A DNA stretch of 64,000 nucleotides from Puccinia triticina (taxonomy: Eukaryota; Basidiomycota; Pucciniomycetes; Pucciniales; Pucciniaceae): the NCBI RefSeq assembly GCF_026914185.1, contig NC_070563.1:4609001-4673000 (forward strand), given 5' to 3'. The notes under the pieces were generated by a model. That model saw only the letters and a list, made by a program, of their open reading frames with translations. It had not been told where the DNA came from and did no database searches. Shown here one piece after another: positions 33,917 through 45,554 of this stretch. Position 1 is the stretch's first letter, and every line of letters starts with the position of its first letter. Position numbers and translations under genes: made by a program.

Positions 33917-34153
33917 TAGGGGTAACTGGATTGATGGTGGGTGGAATATTGGGTTGGTTCTGGCCTGGAAGGGAGGATTCAGCCGCCGTCGGGCTGCTGT
34001 TGCCATCCAGTGTAAGATTGGAAATTTTTTATGTATTAAGTTGGACAGCTTGCTTGACTTTGCATAAGCTTTCCAAGCTGGGTTTGGGTTTTGGGAAAAA
34101 TCAATACTCCATCCTAACCACATGAATTTTGGGAACACAAAAATTTCAAAAAC
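33917..34153 (+). repeat. Dispersed repeat copy B, uninterrupted
   Basis: Inverted relative to copy A. It contains GGTAACTGGATTGATGGTGG, GCCGCCGTCGGGCTGCTG and CCAAGCTGGGTTTGGGTTTT. It serves as the empty site for the insertion in copy A. Confidence 0.8.
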
Positions 34154-34266
34154 CACCCCGGTCTAAGCTTTCTAGTAAACGCAATATGTGCTATGTGGAC
34201 CTTGCAGGGGTAGAGAATTAGAAAATTGGCATGTCTCATTCTTTTCTGGAGGCACCACTTCTCACT

Positions 34267-34330
34267 CACCAGGGGGGGATGTTTTGCACTCTCTAGAGAG
34301 TGCCAAGCCGTAATTTTATATTGAATTAGG
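34267..34330 (+). repeat. MITE end related to the TAA-type MITE
   Basis: CACCAGGGGGGGATGTTTTG followed by the hairpin GCACTCTCTAGAGAGTGC and AATTTTATA. Diverged relative of the ends at 3689 and 11779. A second such end in the same orientation starts at 35427 (CACCAGGGGGATGTGTTG, hairpin GCACTCTCCAGAGAGTGC). Confidence 0.6.
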
Positions 34331-34420
34331 TCTGATGTGAGTTCAATTTTAACTTTAACTCTTTGTTCAATTTATTCCCAACTCAGGTTTAACATTAGTT
34401 CAAGTTTTTTTGGGATAATA

Positions 34421-34571
34421 GCGGGATTCAAAGTAGACCCGCGCATGCCACTTGCAAGGCAAGGCAAGCCAGTGTTCAACTCAAATGTTGAACGTCAACT
34501 TGCAGTCTCCCCGCAAAACTGGGTTATGCAAAGTGACCTGCATGCACGTGTGGGTCTACTTTGAAACCCCC
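34421..34571. mobile_element. 151-bp TA-type MITE
   Basis: Imperfect inverted ends around TTCAAAGTAGACCC / GGGTCTACTTTGAA, continuing through GCATGC on each side. Flanked by TAATA at 34416-34420 and 34572-34576 (TA or TAATA duplication). An inner stem GTTCAACTC...GTTGAAC is also present. The outer end GAAACCCCCTAAT recurs near 50062, suggesting a family. Confidence 0.7.
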
Positions 34572-34576
34572 TAATA

Positions 34577-35426
34577 TTTCACTCAATTCCAACACATGAA
34601 TACCCTCTGCTAATGTTTTGTGTTGGGTTTTTCATGATCACATTTGTGGAATTGAGCTTCAATGCACACAATTTTTGCCAATAATTTACCTATCCTTATG
34701 CTCAAATATATACTTAGCCAAGTGACAGGGAATATTTTACATTGCAGATTTTCTTCATTCAAAACAAACCTAACATCAAATTATGGAAAGTTCTTCTAAA
34801 ATATAGCAACTTCAGAGGATCAGCAAGCTGCCAGATGAATCCTTTGAGCATATTTATGTCATGCCAATTCCCATATTAAATTTGGCAGAAATTGGTTTGA
34901 AATCAATTTTTATTCTTCAAGTATCAAACACTTTCAAAGCTAGGAAGACCTGTGTAATGTGGAATTGTACTCCAAGCAATATGAAATGTGAAGATACTGG
35001 AGTTTGTTTTCCTTACCATTTTTACCAAGGTATGAGCCATAAAATAATTTTCAAGTTGGAAGTGTGAATAGATGTTCATTCGGGAATCTGCACCTTGCCT
35101 AGTACTTTTCCCCAAATGTTTTCCAAAAAGTTTCTCCTATTTGAAGCATTATTTCATCACAGGTACCTTTATTTCCATTTGCATGGCTCAAAAAATAGTG
35201 CTGATTGCTCTTATCATATGCAGGTGCTTGAGTAGCACTGGCTTTCAATTATGAATTCCACACTGTGGACCTGTTATATCCAGACCACTCAACATCATTG
35301 GCCTTAGGATAGCAGGAGCAGCACAATTATGTGAGGAAAAGCATTAAAAAAACTGGGGTCTGGGGGTTGAAGGTTGGTGCGAGTGAACTATGGCCGGATG
35401 GTGAAAGAAAAAAAATCATTACACAG
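34577..35426. other. No gene recognised
   Basis: AT-rich sequence with short frames (for example 34861-35067) lacking motifs. Confidence 0.4.
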
Positions 35427-35654
35427 TCACCAGGGGGATGTGTTGCACTCTCCAGAGAGTGCCAGACTGTAATTTTTATCTAGAATTCTGCCAGATATGA
35501 TCCATTGCCTCATGTGTAACTGAATTGTGGGTTGGTTTTATGTTTATAATCAACTCATACTGATCTTATCTGTATCTAATCTTGTTGTATCTGGCAATTT
35601 AAACTGAACTAATGGGTATTTCCCCTCAGTGGCCAGTACACAAAGGGATTCTCA

Positions 35655-36570
35655 ACCAGCCAATTTGTACCCGCCATCAAGTGGAGACATCCTCCGCTTG
35701 ATTACTGGGTTGTATGGCCATCAAGTGGAGAAAACCTCCACTTGGTGAATGGTTTAAATGATCATGAAGTGGAGAAATCCTCCATTCTGTGATCCTTGCC
35801 ATTGACCATTGAGTGGAGAAATCCTCCACTTGATGACCATGTATAAAAACCATCAAGTGGAGAAATCCTCCACTGCATGAACGGTTTGTATGGTCATTGA
35901 GTGGAGAGCATCTTATCTCAATTACATGTGTATACCCTCCATTAATGGTTGGAGGAATCCTTCACTTGATTACAGGTGACTGGGATGTGAAAGTACCATC
36001 TCAACAACCAGTACATGTTGGTAATCAAGGAGTCTCTTTCCCAGCTTGGTGAACCAGCCATTACTGTACATTGATCTGGGAAAGTCCCAGCTGAAAGGCA
36101 TTACATTCTGGCAATTTGGCGGCACCTTTACAATCTGGGACGCCAGTTTATACTGCTTATTCAGCCTACACATCTTGGGAATGTTGGATTAATGACCAGT
36201 ATGTGCTGGTCATCGCGCTAGGGCTTTGCCCATGTGATTACCAGTAGGTACTGGTCATTGGTTTTGAGCTTGGATAGGCAGCGGATTGGTGTCCACAGCA
36301 CTTGTCCACCACAACACTCGGCCAAGCATTGCAGTCGACAAAGGACAGGGGTCCCTGAGTCGGAGAAGCCCTATCCCAATAATCAGCAGATACTGGATAT
36401 TGCACCGTCCTTTCTGAGCTTTTTCAACAGCATATACTGTCCAAAGAGCTCGGGAAAGCCCAGCTACATGGCCAGCATATGGTGGTCAAGAAGCCAGGAA
36501 TTTCCTAGTGCAATGGTCAGCACTACCTGTTCATTGAGTCTGGGTACAGGTGTTAGCTGCTGGCCAATGT
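35655..36570. repeat. Palindromic satellite, AAGTGGAG variant
   Basis: Alternating CATCAAGTGGAGAAATCCTC and its complement about every 45 bp between 35670 and 35920, decaying rightwards into GACCAGTATGTGCTGGTCAT-type units to about 36570. It is a diverged member of the TCATCGAGAGG satellite family. Confidence 0.65.
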
Positions 36571-36689
36571 CCACCCTGATGTTCACCCAAACATGAGGGT
36601 GGACATTACAAAAGTAAAAAAGACCCTCCCAAGGGAAAAGGGGCCATGCTGAGCCAATCCAAATTTCCTCACCACAACTCCCAGAGCCA

Positions 36690-36850
36690 CACCCCAGACC
36701 CCTCTACCCCCTGCCTACTTTGTGATTGACTCAGGACCAACCCATGACATCCTGAGTGAATCCTACACCTCCTCTGCAGGACTGCTTAGCATGGAGAATG
36801 TAAACCAGTACCGTTTGGTACCTGATGTGGTGCCAGGTGCCCGTTCTTTT
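36690..36850 (+). pseudogene. Possible retropepsin fragment of an LTR retrotransposon
   Basis: Open frame reading YFVIDSGPTHDILSESY followed by GLLSMENVNQYRLVPD. The FVIDSGxTHD motif resembles the catalytic DSG/DTG of gypsy-type proteases, where DSGATHDFVS is common. No neighbouring RT was found, so this is at most a relic. Confidence 0.4.
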
Positions 36851-37039
36851 GGAAAAGGGTTGGGCTTTAGGCACACCAATGATTTACTACGTGCACGCCA
36901 AAAAAGGCCTGAATCTCCAACCACTCTAATATTTTTGGAGTGGGATGTGGTTCACTCCAAAACCAGGTATTTTTTGGAGTGCACATCCCTGCACTACATG
37001 CTGGTTTGGAGTGAACACAGGGACACTCCATGTACCCTT

Positions 37040-37635
37040 GTCTTGGGCCGGCGAAGGCCGGCCATCAAGCAAAAGCACTCCCCTTGATGGCTGGTCTTCA
37101 CCGGCCATTGGGGAGAGTACATACACATACAAGCCCCTTGATGACAGGTCAGACTGGTCATCAAGAGTACTCAACACTCTTGATGACCAGGACCAACTGG
37201 TCATTGAGAGGGCACTGCCCTCTCAATCAACGGGATCAACCGGTCATTGAGAAGACTCAACCCTCTCAATAACTGGGATTGACTGGTCATCAAGAGGAAT
37301 CCACCCTCTTGATGACCGGGATTGACCGGTAATCAAGAGGACTCAGCCCTCTCAATGACCGGGATTGGCAGTTTATCAAGAGGACGCAGCCCTCTTGATG
37401 ACAGGTCAGACCAGTCATCAAGGGGATACAACCCTCTTGATGACTGTTTTGTCCGGCAGGTAGCTTCCTGTTGTAGGGTCCCCGGTCATCAAGAGGGCTG
37501 TGTCCTCTTGATGACCAGTTGGTCCTGGTCTTTGTGAGGGCTGTGTACTCTTGATTACCAGTCGGTTCCAGTCATCAAGAGGGCTGTGTCCTCTTGATGA
37601 CCGGTTGGTCCCGGTCATTGAGAGGGTGGAGTCCC
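37040..37635. repeat. Palindromic satellite, TCATCAAGAGG variant
   Basis: About a dozen alternating units of GTCATCAAGAGG and CCTCTTGATGACCGG with spacers such as GCTGTGTCCTCT, roughly 45-bp period. The left border (GGCCGGCCATCAAGC) resembles the shoulder of the satellite in the 29344 element. Overlying open frames are repeat translations. Confidence 0.8.
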
Positions 37636-37643
37636 CGTCTGCC

Positions 37644-37930
37644 CACCCCTCATATCTCATGTTCTGATGGCACAATATTGCTAAAAAATTCAGGGGTTTC
37701 ATTTGATGCATATTTCTCTGTGATCTGAATTTTTTATGCATGTGCTGCGTGGGAAACAAAAGTTATGAATATGGCAGATCATAAAATGTGCACCCCTCAT
37801 ATCTCATGTTTTGGTAGCACAATATTGCTATAAATTTGAAGGGGTTCAATTTATGCACAATTCTCTTTTATATCAAATTTTTACGCATGTAGTGCGTGGG
37901 AAAAAAAGTTATGGGTGGGGTGGATAATAA
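37644..37930 (+). repeat. Tandem duplication, two 147-bp units
   Basis: Unit 1 starts CACCCCTCATATCTCATGTT at 37644 and unit 2 at 37791. They share GCACAATATTGCTA, ATGCA...TTCTCT and GTGCGTGGGAAA.AAAAGTTAT, diverged by substitutions. Confidence 0.8.
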
Positions 37931-38465
37931 AAAATATATCAATAATTAGTCGCGATGACTCCCAAAAGAAAATCTGTTTTAGGAAAACGACTCCCAAAAA
38001 GCGCCGTAGCCCAAAAAAGGGGCTGGGCCGACGTCCGGACCCGGTCGCAATTTGGTCCAGGCGACGTATGGGAGTCTTTTTCCAATTTATGGGAGTCGAT
38101 TTTCCAAGTCCCAATATTTTTTGGAAATTTACATTCTTCCTGTTTGTTTGTAATTCTTGAATAGCCTTATGGACCTGTGGCTGGCCCCTCTGCCAATCAA
38201 ACAATGTACCCCCAGAGACATTCTCACTATGTAGCATCTCAGGGAAGGGGATAGTATTTGCGCAAAATATGCCCAAACAATTCTGAGATGTTTGACTCCA
38301 TGGTGTTTTTAATGTTCCTGAAACCTGATATATATCAAGTAAACAAAGTGATAATTTCTTCATACAATGTCGGAGGCCACGACTCATGAACATTTATTTC
38401 TGTGGTAAATGGCAATGATAAAACAAAAAACACTTGGCTGTTAATGGGGTAGTGGAGTGCTATAA
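37931..38465. other. Inverted GACTCCCAAAA repeat and 3' flank
   Basis: Between about 37955 and 38095 the motifs GACTCCCAAAAG and ATGGGAGTC occur twice each in opposite orientation, like a small foldback element. The remainder to 38465 is the 3' side of the next gene. Confidence 0.5.
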
Positions 38466-40343
38466 TTAATTACCAAGCACTTCTTTGAGGTTTTTCTGGG
38501 CACTTCCTCTTTGGAGAGGTTTAGGTTGGCTAGAATCAGGTCTCCAGCCAATAAAGTAGATGATTTGAAAAGTGGCTGGGATCACGCTGTCATCCGTCTC
38601 TGTATTCTTGGTTCCATACATACCTTCAAGCGTCATCATGATGCGTAGTAAAAAATTGGCCAATAATAACAATTAGTAGATGTTTATCGCTGCAAGGGCC
38701 CTGCAATGGGTTGATTAAGCTTCTCACTTTCATAAATCGAAGCGGCTGCTAGCAGCGTATCTCTTTTGAGGAACGTTCGTCTACCTCAGATCCAAAGGGT
38801 AGTAGACTCCAAAATGATCAATTTACTCTGTGGGGTCGATTAGAGAGTGATGAGCCAACCAGAAACTGACCGGTTAATCGTGGCATTACTTTCCCCCATG
38901 AACCGAAGATCGTCCATCAATTCAAACATGCTAGGATATTGGACGGTTATTTCGTCCGTGTCAATTGTCGGAATGGAGAACCCAGCTCGGTTAATCAACG
39001 ACGACATTGATTGAGAATCTGTCATTCCAAGAAATCATTAGCGCAGATGAAATCAAGGTCCCTCTTCCTGAATGATACTGACCTGTCATCGGGGATATCC
39101 TAGCTGAAATGCCTCCTTCCCGCTCTTGTTCTGCCAACTGCAAAGAAGTCCTACACCGGAAGTGGTGGCATCAAATTTCTATTTGATAAACAGACAGGCC
39201 AGAAGGCCGTTTGGCTCTCTGTCGTAATGCGATGTGTTGCAAACTCAACATCCTTAGCAGTGTTGAAAGTACCTTAGTTCAAATAAAGTATCACCCCCAA
39301 ACATTGCCCCAATGAAAACGCCGTCTGGTTTCAAGCTGTTTTGAATCTGGATCAGAGTACCTGTTGCAGACGAGCACTACAATAAGTAAAACGCATATGG
39401 GTATGAATTCTTATTTTAACATCGATTCGACAGATGGATCGAGGAACATCTGCAGTCAAATTCTGCGATAATGCCAAGTAAATCGAAATGTGTATGAGAA
39501 GGAAGGAATTGGCATGTTTAACTAACCAGGTAGATCGTTGACCCAATGCAAAGATAAACACGACATAATGCACTCCTGTGATCCAGGCTCTAGGGTAACA
39601 AGTTCTTCATCCATGACCACTCGGGAAATTTCGACTAAAAATGCAGTACGGATTGAACTTCTATTAGGTCAGGTCAATAGATGAAAGAACAGAGATTAAT
39701 CCCGCCTGATGCCGATTTCCGTTCGCCAAGAGGAATAAATGGAATTGGAATTCAATTAGAAAGCTAACATACCATCGGATGGGCAAAACTCTTTGTCTCT
39801 CCAGAGAAGGTCCGCTGAGTGAATTGTGAGTTTAAAACAAAAAAAAGCAAAACAAAACAAAACCAAATATATGAACCCAAACTACACTGCAAATGCACTT
39901 GTGAGGTAGAAAAAAGATATGATCGGCTTACGACAACTGTCGGTGAGGACTATTTTTTGAGGAAGATAGAAGTCGAGTAGAGGCTTGACCAATGAGCCAG
40001 GACCCGCACCGAATTCGAGAATTTGATCATATCTTCTCCGGATATCCCTGAGTCGGTCGACGAGACCGAAGGCGACCTCATCTCTCAAGTAATCAGTAAC
40101 CCTATTCCTGCCAATGTCCTTCCGAACCGCTCTCGACTTTTGCTTGAGCTTGCTCGACCGATCGAATACTTTGAATGGATTTGGTGCGCTGCTCGTCGGC
40201 CCGCCTGCGCCCATCGAGCTCGCCTGTAATTCATTCGGTCGCCGGCTTAGTAGACCGAACGATCGAGAATGTTTCGTCAATCCTGTGATCGAACTGGTCT
40301 TGATCGGAGCCTTCATCGGAGCTGATAGGGTGAGGTTGAGCAT
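38466..40343 (-). CDS. NDUFAF5-like complex I assembly methyltransferase-fold protein
   Basis: Mitochondrial protein needed for respiratory complex I assembly; the human relative NDUFAF5 hydroxylates an arginine of NDUFS7 despite its methyltransferase fold. Exons (minus strand): 40343-39932, 39814-39773, 39634-39527, 39360-39273, 39150-39083, 39018-38871, 38780-38728, 38623-38466. Introns are GT-AG, phases agree, total 1,077 bp (358 residues). The N-terminus is basic and Ser-rich without acids, as in a mitochondrial presequence. Family landmarks: [10 protein letters not shown], the SAM-binding glycine motif [74 protein letters not shown], and the C-terminal [14 protein letters not shown] and GSAQ. 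These match the family in order over its whole length. The first ATG of the open frame (40343) was chosen. Confidence 0.92.
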
Positions 40344-41063
40344 CAAGGACTGGTCGCTCAGCTTGGCTCAATGCGAATCCGATCTGTCGATGAGCACATC
40401 TGCGAAACCCGACCTCTGAGCCGGATATCCGGCCCTTTTTACGTCCTCCCGGGAGCTCGCTTGGCGCCGGGCGCGCAGCGGCAGCCATTCTGCCCGTCTT
40501 CTTCCTGCCTTGGTCGGCTTCTTTTTGTGTTATAGATGAATGAAAACTTTGCCAAACTATCGCGACAAGGCTCATGGTCAATTCTGGGAAGCAGAAAACA
40601 TTGGTCTGTCATCCAAATGATCATTGACTCGTCATGGACAAATGTGGGGCCAAATGAGAGGGAAATTCCACTTTTGAATCACATTACTGGGCGCGCGCGA
40701 GCAGCTATCTCAGTACAAACGACACAAGAAATCAAGACTTTGAACAGGGAATGTTACAATCTGGTAAACAGCAAGTCGGGGATCAACCGCTTTGCCCTCG
40801 GAAGGCAGAAGGAGTAAATGCGAGTATCTTGTAGTGTACAAACCCACATCTTTATTTTCAAGAACACGTTTTTTTTTCAGCAGAAAATATTACAATGAGT
40901 ACACATGGCAAACGTCATTAGCAATCGGCTGGGACAGACAGGAAACCAATATTATATACAAGATTATTCAGTTTGATGGGATGAAAACGTAGCTCGATCG
41001 GCTTAAGGAGGTAGACGTTATGGCTCGAATGCCCCAATAAGATCGATGATATCACACTGGCTT

Positions 41064-42818
41064 TCAAACATCATCATCTTCCCCGTCCTCATCGGTACTT
41101 TCCGTTCCTTCGTCTTTCGCTTTACGTCTCCTCTGGTAATAAATAAAGTTTTATAAGAACCCTTCGAGTAAAAGTTCAGCTGGCGTGACAAACAACGCCT
41201 GAAAAAACTCACTGTAGGTATTCTGACTCTTTGGCTCGAAAAGTGTTTTGTTAATGGTGTCGGGCCTAGATTAGAATGGTTCAACAGGTTTTCCTAATAG
41301 TCAGCGGTAGTCAGCAATAAACAATTACTTTTCGGATTTACCTAGCATTCCGGGACTGGGTCGAATGGTTATGGCGAGGGCAAATCAAGATAGAAGTAAA
41401 TTAATCTCCCTCCACCGTAATTTTAAGTCGAGAGGTATGGATGATAAAAGATCTTACAATTTCTTCGCGGAGTACACTTGGAATGGCTCACTGAGGGTTG
41501 ACGCCAAAATGTCTGTTGGTTGGTCGGTGTTGCGGATGTGACTTCGAATGTTCAATTTGCGTTGATTTTCCAATGGAAAAAATGTTCACAATTCATATTC
41601 CAACTGAGTAAGGGCTTTTTCTAACTTGAAAGAAACAAAAATACAACTTACTTTCCTAGGACAACGAACGTGAACCTGAGACAGAACAGTCCCTCCGTGC
41701 GAACGCTAAGAACCCAACAAACAAGAACCGTTTAACCAACTGCCTCGCTTGAATGTAGAACTGAAACTTGAGAACACACGAGAGATCATGAAATATGAAA
41801 AATATGCCAGGCTGTCCATCCATCCCTTTGAGCTTTGATGCGCTTTGAGCCAGGGCTCCAATCAGGTTGCGAGTATACGCTATTTCTCCGTTTGGTTTTG
41901 CAGGACCGTCTAAAGCAGGCCGCGAATAGTATTGGGCGATTGGACCTGGTAAATCAAGCAAAAGAATCAGCGTTGCTGAGCTAAACAAACCTCACAAAGC
42001 AATGCAGAACTGCCTAATCCTAATGCTTCCACGCAAATGAATCGCAGCAGGAAAAAAATTCAAAATCAATAGGTGTATCTAACCTTCATTGGTTCCGCCG
42101 GGATGGATGAGGTTGGATATGGCTGATTTTTGCGAGGAGGGTCCCGCAACTGGTGCGTGATCATTCCGCGTTGGTGGATAGCTGGCCGTAGACTCGGGAT
42201 TGCAGAAAACTGGATGCATGACAATGTTGAGTTCATGAGTTCCGCGTGAGTCCCAAAGGTCTGCGTTCAGAACAAAAAATGATATGTCCACTTCGCTGCA
42301 AGGAAAACAAAACCATCCCAAAAGCAAGTAATCAGATGCCACAATTTGGTGATCAAGCGCAATCCATTTAGAAATACAATCATGTGCTATGACATCAGCC
42401 AAGAAACGCAGGAAGAATTTGTGTATATCCATGCTAACGAAGTGTCAGAAATCCAATGAAAGCTTTATCGCATTAGAAACAGCCAGGTTAACATCTCTTA
42501 CGAACTCAGCATTTATCTGCATACCCGTATGTGAATCATACACCAATAGCTCGACAATAACGGGTGGGGTCAACAACCTTCGGTCCTAAGTTCAATTTTA
42601 GAACCAGTCAGGTGGGTAAGTAAGCAAACCTATTTAAATCTTAGAACAGTCAAAGTACTGCTTGGTAATAATCATTAGAATGGAAGACCGACCTTATCAC
42701 CAAAACCACACATCCTGGCTCGGACAGGCTGCTGCAAAATTCTGAGTTGGTAGTGTTTCTCCTGACCACTATTTGGTCTATCCGCCGGCGGATGGTAGTT
42801 TGACGTTGAAGCGTACAT
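41064..42818 (-). CDS. velB: Velvet-domain regulator, VelB-like
   Basis: Fungal developmental transcription regulator that dimerises with other velvet proteins and controls sporulation and secondary metabolism. Exons (minus): 42818-42693, 42585-42506, 42295-42084, 41945-41780, 41705-41652, 41541-41458, 41355-41342, 41265-41213, 41132-41064; phases agree, total 858 bp (285 residues). Velvet landmarks: YQLRILQQPVRARMCGFGDK, DRRLLTPPVIVELLV, FFVLNADLW, an insert with YPPTRNDHAPVAGPSSQ, RNLIGALAQSASKL, FIFHDLSVRTEG, LRFTFVVLG, LSEPFQVYSAKKFPG and LTKHFSSQRVRIP. The velvet domain split by an insert favours VelB. The end is a basic patch followed by an acidic tail (DEDGEDDDV). Exon 7 is only 14 nt but restores FPGMLG. 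The ATG at 42818 is the first in frame; an upstream exon cannot be excluded. Confidence 0.9.
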
Positions 42819-44458
42819 CTGGGGCAAGCAAAGAATCGAGTTTGCCAGTGAGGATGTGGATACCGATACCACAAAACGATGACGGGCCGGGACTATTTCA
42901 GTCAGTCTTCAGCCAAGCCGAGCCAAGGTGTAGAGTTTGCAACTGTGGAGTCCGACCTTTAGAAGCCGCTTGGCATCAGATTTCGGGTGCAAGGCTGGGA
43001 AAAGAAGCCGGCGACTCCAACCTTCAATCAACTACATTAAGCAGGTTATCTACCCACCCAAGGTTGATCTGAGCATTCAGAGACAAAAACGCGGTGCAGA
43101 GACAAAAACGCGGTGGATCAGAAAGTGAGTGAAACGAACACGGCTGCTAGCCAAGCAGCCAGCCATTCACCAACCCCGCTTGGCCATGAGAAGTATATAA
43201 AATACAGCGCGCGAGAAGGAAGTCTTACCATTAGAATTAGGAAGCTGCCCGAATGGAAAGGCTGTTGACTATGTAATCACTTGGCGGCACGGGGGAACAT
43301 TCGATAGATCGCATCGGTGGATACGACTCATCGGTGGAACGAACGCCGGATCCACCGATTAACCAGACTTATGCCACACCTTGGTCGGAATGGCGACAGG
43401 TGGCAGCTCGGACGGGGTTTATGGCGTCTGTGTATTCATCACTGTACTCCGTGAGAGTTTCGGACACACGAGATAGCATGATTGGCGCATTGATGCATCG
43501 GTGCGTCACGACCACTTGACTGGCGCAGTTTGCTCGCAGTGACTCGCAGCCGTCGGGCTAACATGTCCGATAGCGTGGCATCTCGGGTGCATCTCGGTGC
43601 GGCAGCGGGACCAATAAAGGCAACCCACCCGGCCTGAGGTTCGGACATATTGCCAGGTCTGGCAGTCCCCGGGTCTGCAAGCCGCGGTGACAACATGAGC
43701 TTTGTCGCCGTCCCAGTCCCAGCTGGTGCATGCATACATACATACAGTCACACTTCACAGCGGCGCTGTAAAACTGTAGAATCGAGCGCCGTCTCGAGGG
43801 AACAGGGCTTGGTCTAGACCGAAAAAACGCGAGAGCGCCTTGCTGACGATCTCTCACCGCGAGTCATCACGGTGAGATTTTACGTATGTACAACATAAGA
43901 GCCATGCACGCGACCCCGCTTCCCTCAGGTCGATATTAAAACGTCACAATGGTACCCTACGGTACCTCCTGGGCGCGAAGCTCGGAGGGGGGCGCTTGGC
44001 GCCCAACCCAAGAGGAGACCTCGTTCGTGACCAAAGCCGTTTTTTCCCTTTAGCCCCCGAAACCTCTGGCAGGCTGTCTCTTAGTGTACAAAAGTTTGCA
44101 TACTGGAAATTTTTACGCGCCTTTTGAAAAAATAAGCGTTTACACGGAGCTGTGAGCTGGTTCCTGTTTCAAATCAAATGGATATTGATCTATATTGATG
44201 TATCCTCCTACTCAACTGGCCAAGATATCCCGTAAATGTTTATCAGGATTTTTTTCTTTCCTCTTTTGGGATTAGGTAATTGAAATGGCATAAAGTCTAA
44301 CAAAACAAATTTGAACATCAATAAAAACAGGTGAAATTTTTGAGATTATACACAATAATGCATCCAAAGCAAGATTAGGGCCATCAAGACCATGATCGTC
44401 TTCTCATGAATAATAGTTAATTTGCCCATGGCTGATCGCGGGGAAACTTGGAATCTTT
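42819..44458. other. Intergenic, no gene recognised
   Basis: Upstream region of the velvet gene. A TATATAAAA stretch lies at about 43195. The palindrome GGTACCCTACGGTACC is near 43951. Several overlapping open frames at 43440-43860 lack motifs. Confidence 0.4.
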
Positions 44459-45554
44459 CTAAAAAAATGAAGTTTCACTTGGGATTTGCCTGAAATCCTT
44501 TGCTTCTTGAACAACTTGAGGACGAGCTACCTGGACAGCTTCAGGAAGCTCTCGGGTCTCGAATGACGCGCCACAAATATCGCTAATTTGGTGCACCGTT
44601 TGGCCTGCGGTATAATTGAATTCGATCCCAGCAGGGTCTTCGCGGATGGCATCAATCATCAAAGCCGATTGGCTGACGATTGCTTTCCCACAAGCGTTGC
44701 AGTATGCCTCCTGTAGAAGATTGTTGATTTGCTTCAGCATCAAACTTGATTATTCCTACCACAATGACAAGAAATTAGGCCAACCTTTGGGACAGGAATG
44801 AAAGCCTGGTCTGCTTGGGTAAACTTGCCAGCGATTAAAGACATTACTTCGTCAACAGTTATCTTTTCCCGGCTTTGATCCTCGACATTTCCCAATACAG
44901 AAGGAAGGCAGTAGTTCAAATTTTCTTTATATTGTGTGCAGAACATCTCCCTGGAAAGGAAAGAGAGCAGGAGAAATTTTGTTAGTCTAAACAATTGATT
45001 ATTAGGTTAGGTCCTTTTAGACTGCGCATACAACTGGTTCTTACCTGGTCGCATTATAGTGTGTTATGACTGAGTATATAGCCACAGCGGCCATTGTTCC
45101 CTCTTTCAAATCGTTTTGGCAACCCATTCGAATCATTTGACTTGCCGAGGCTAAACCTTCCTTTCCACAAGGCTTGGCTGAACATGCACCGGTGACCCAG
45201 TTCTAAAAGACGGGTCCAAGAAAAAAAAATCAAAAGGATCAGTCAAAGCATAACTTTGAGCCGGGTGGATGTGAAACTCACGTTGATTGGAGAAACAAGA
45301 GATCCTTTGGTGTCAAAGATTGAGACCAGTGCGAGAACGTTCGCGCAAGTTCCAAATTCGCTCGCCAATAATCCAGCGGTGGCTAGTTGACAAGAAGTAG
45401 ATAGCTTAGAAGTTTTGGCGAGAGTGCCTCTGACGCCCATGGTGGGATGATCCCCTTGAGGCCGGGCGACTTCAACGTTCCAGGGGTGCGCCATGGCGGT
45501 CTGATAGCCGACCAAGGAGATGAGGATGGAAATCATGAGGTTTGATATAGCCAT
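44459..45554 (-). CDS. Secreted cysteine-rich protein, paralog A
   Basis: Four exons (minus): 45554-45282, 45202-45045, 44950-44785, 44710-44459; GT-AG introns, phases 0, 2, 0, total 849 bp (282 residues). The N-terminus, MAISNLMISILISLVGYQTA then MAHPW, is a signal peptide, so the protein is expected to be exported. The mature part has at least ten cysteines: STSC, FGTCANVL, GACSAKPC, MGC, MFC, NYC, YCNAC and DIC. The pattern resembles fungal DUF7729-type secreted proteins; that name is from memory and unverified. The start was chosen at the signal peptide although the frame is open further upstream to 45722. Its exon 2 is the same length, and its introns have the same phases, as in the gene at 61856-62906. 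Function is unknown; it could be an effector or a wall protein. Confidence 0.85.

Noticed and set aside
35655..37635. CRISPR-like appearance of regular repeats and spacers
   Set aside because: The units are palindromic, degenerate and alternate in orientation, in a eukaryotic sequence without cas genes.
42819..43300. Upstream first exon for the velvet gene (a GTAAGA donor follows ATG near 43230)
   Set aside because: No acceptor in the right phase was found, so the start at 42818 was kept.
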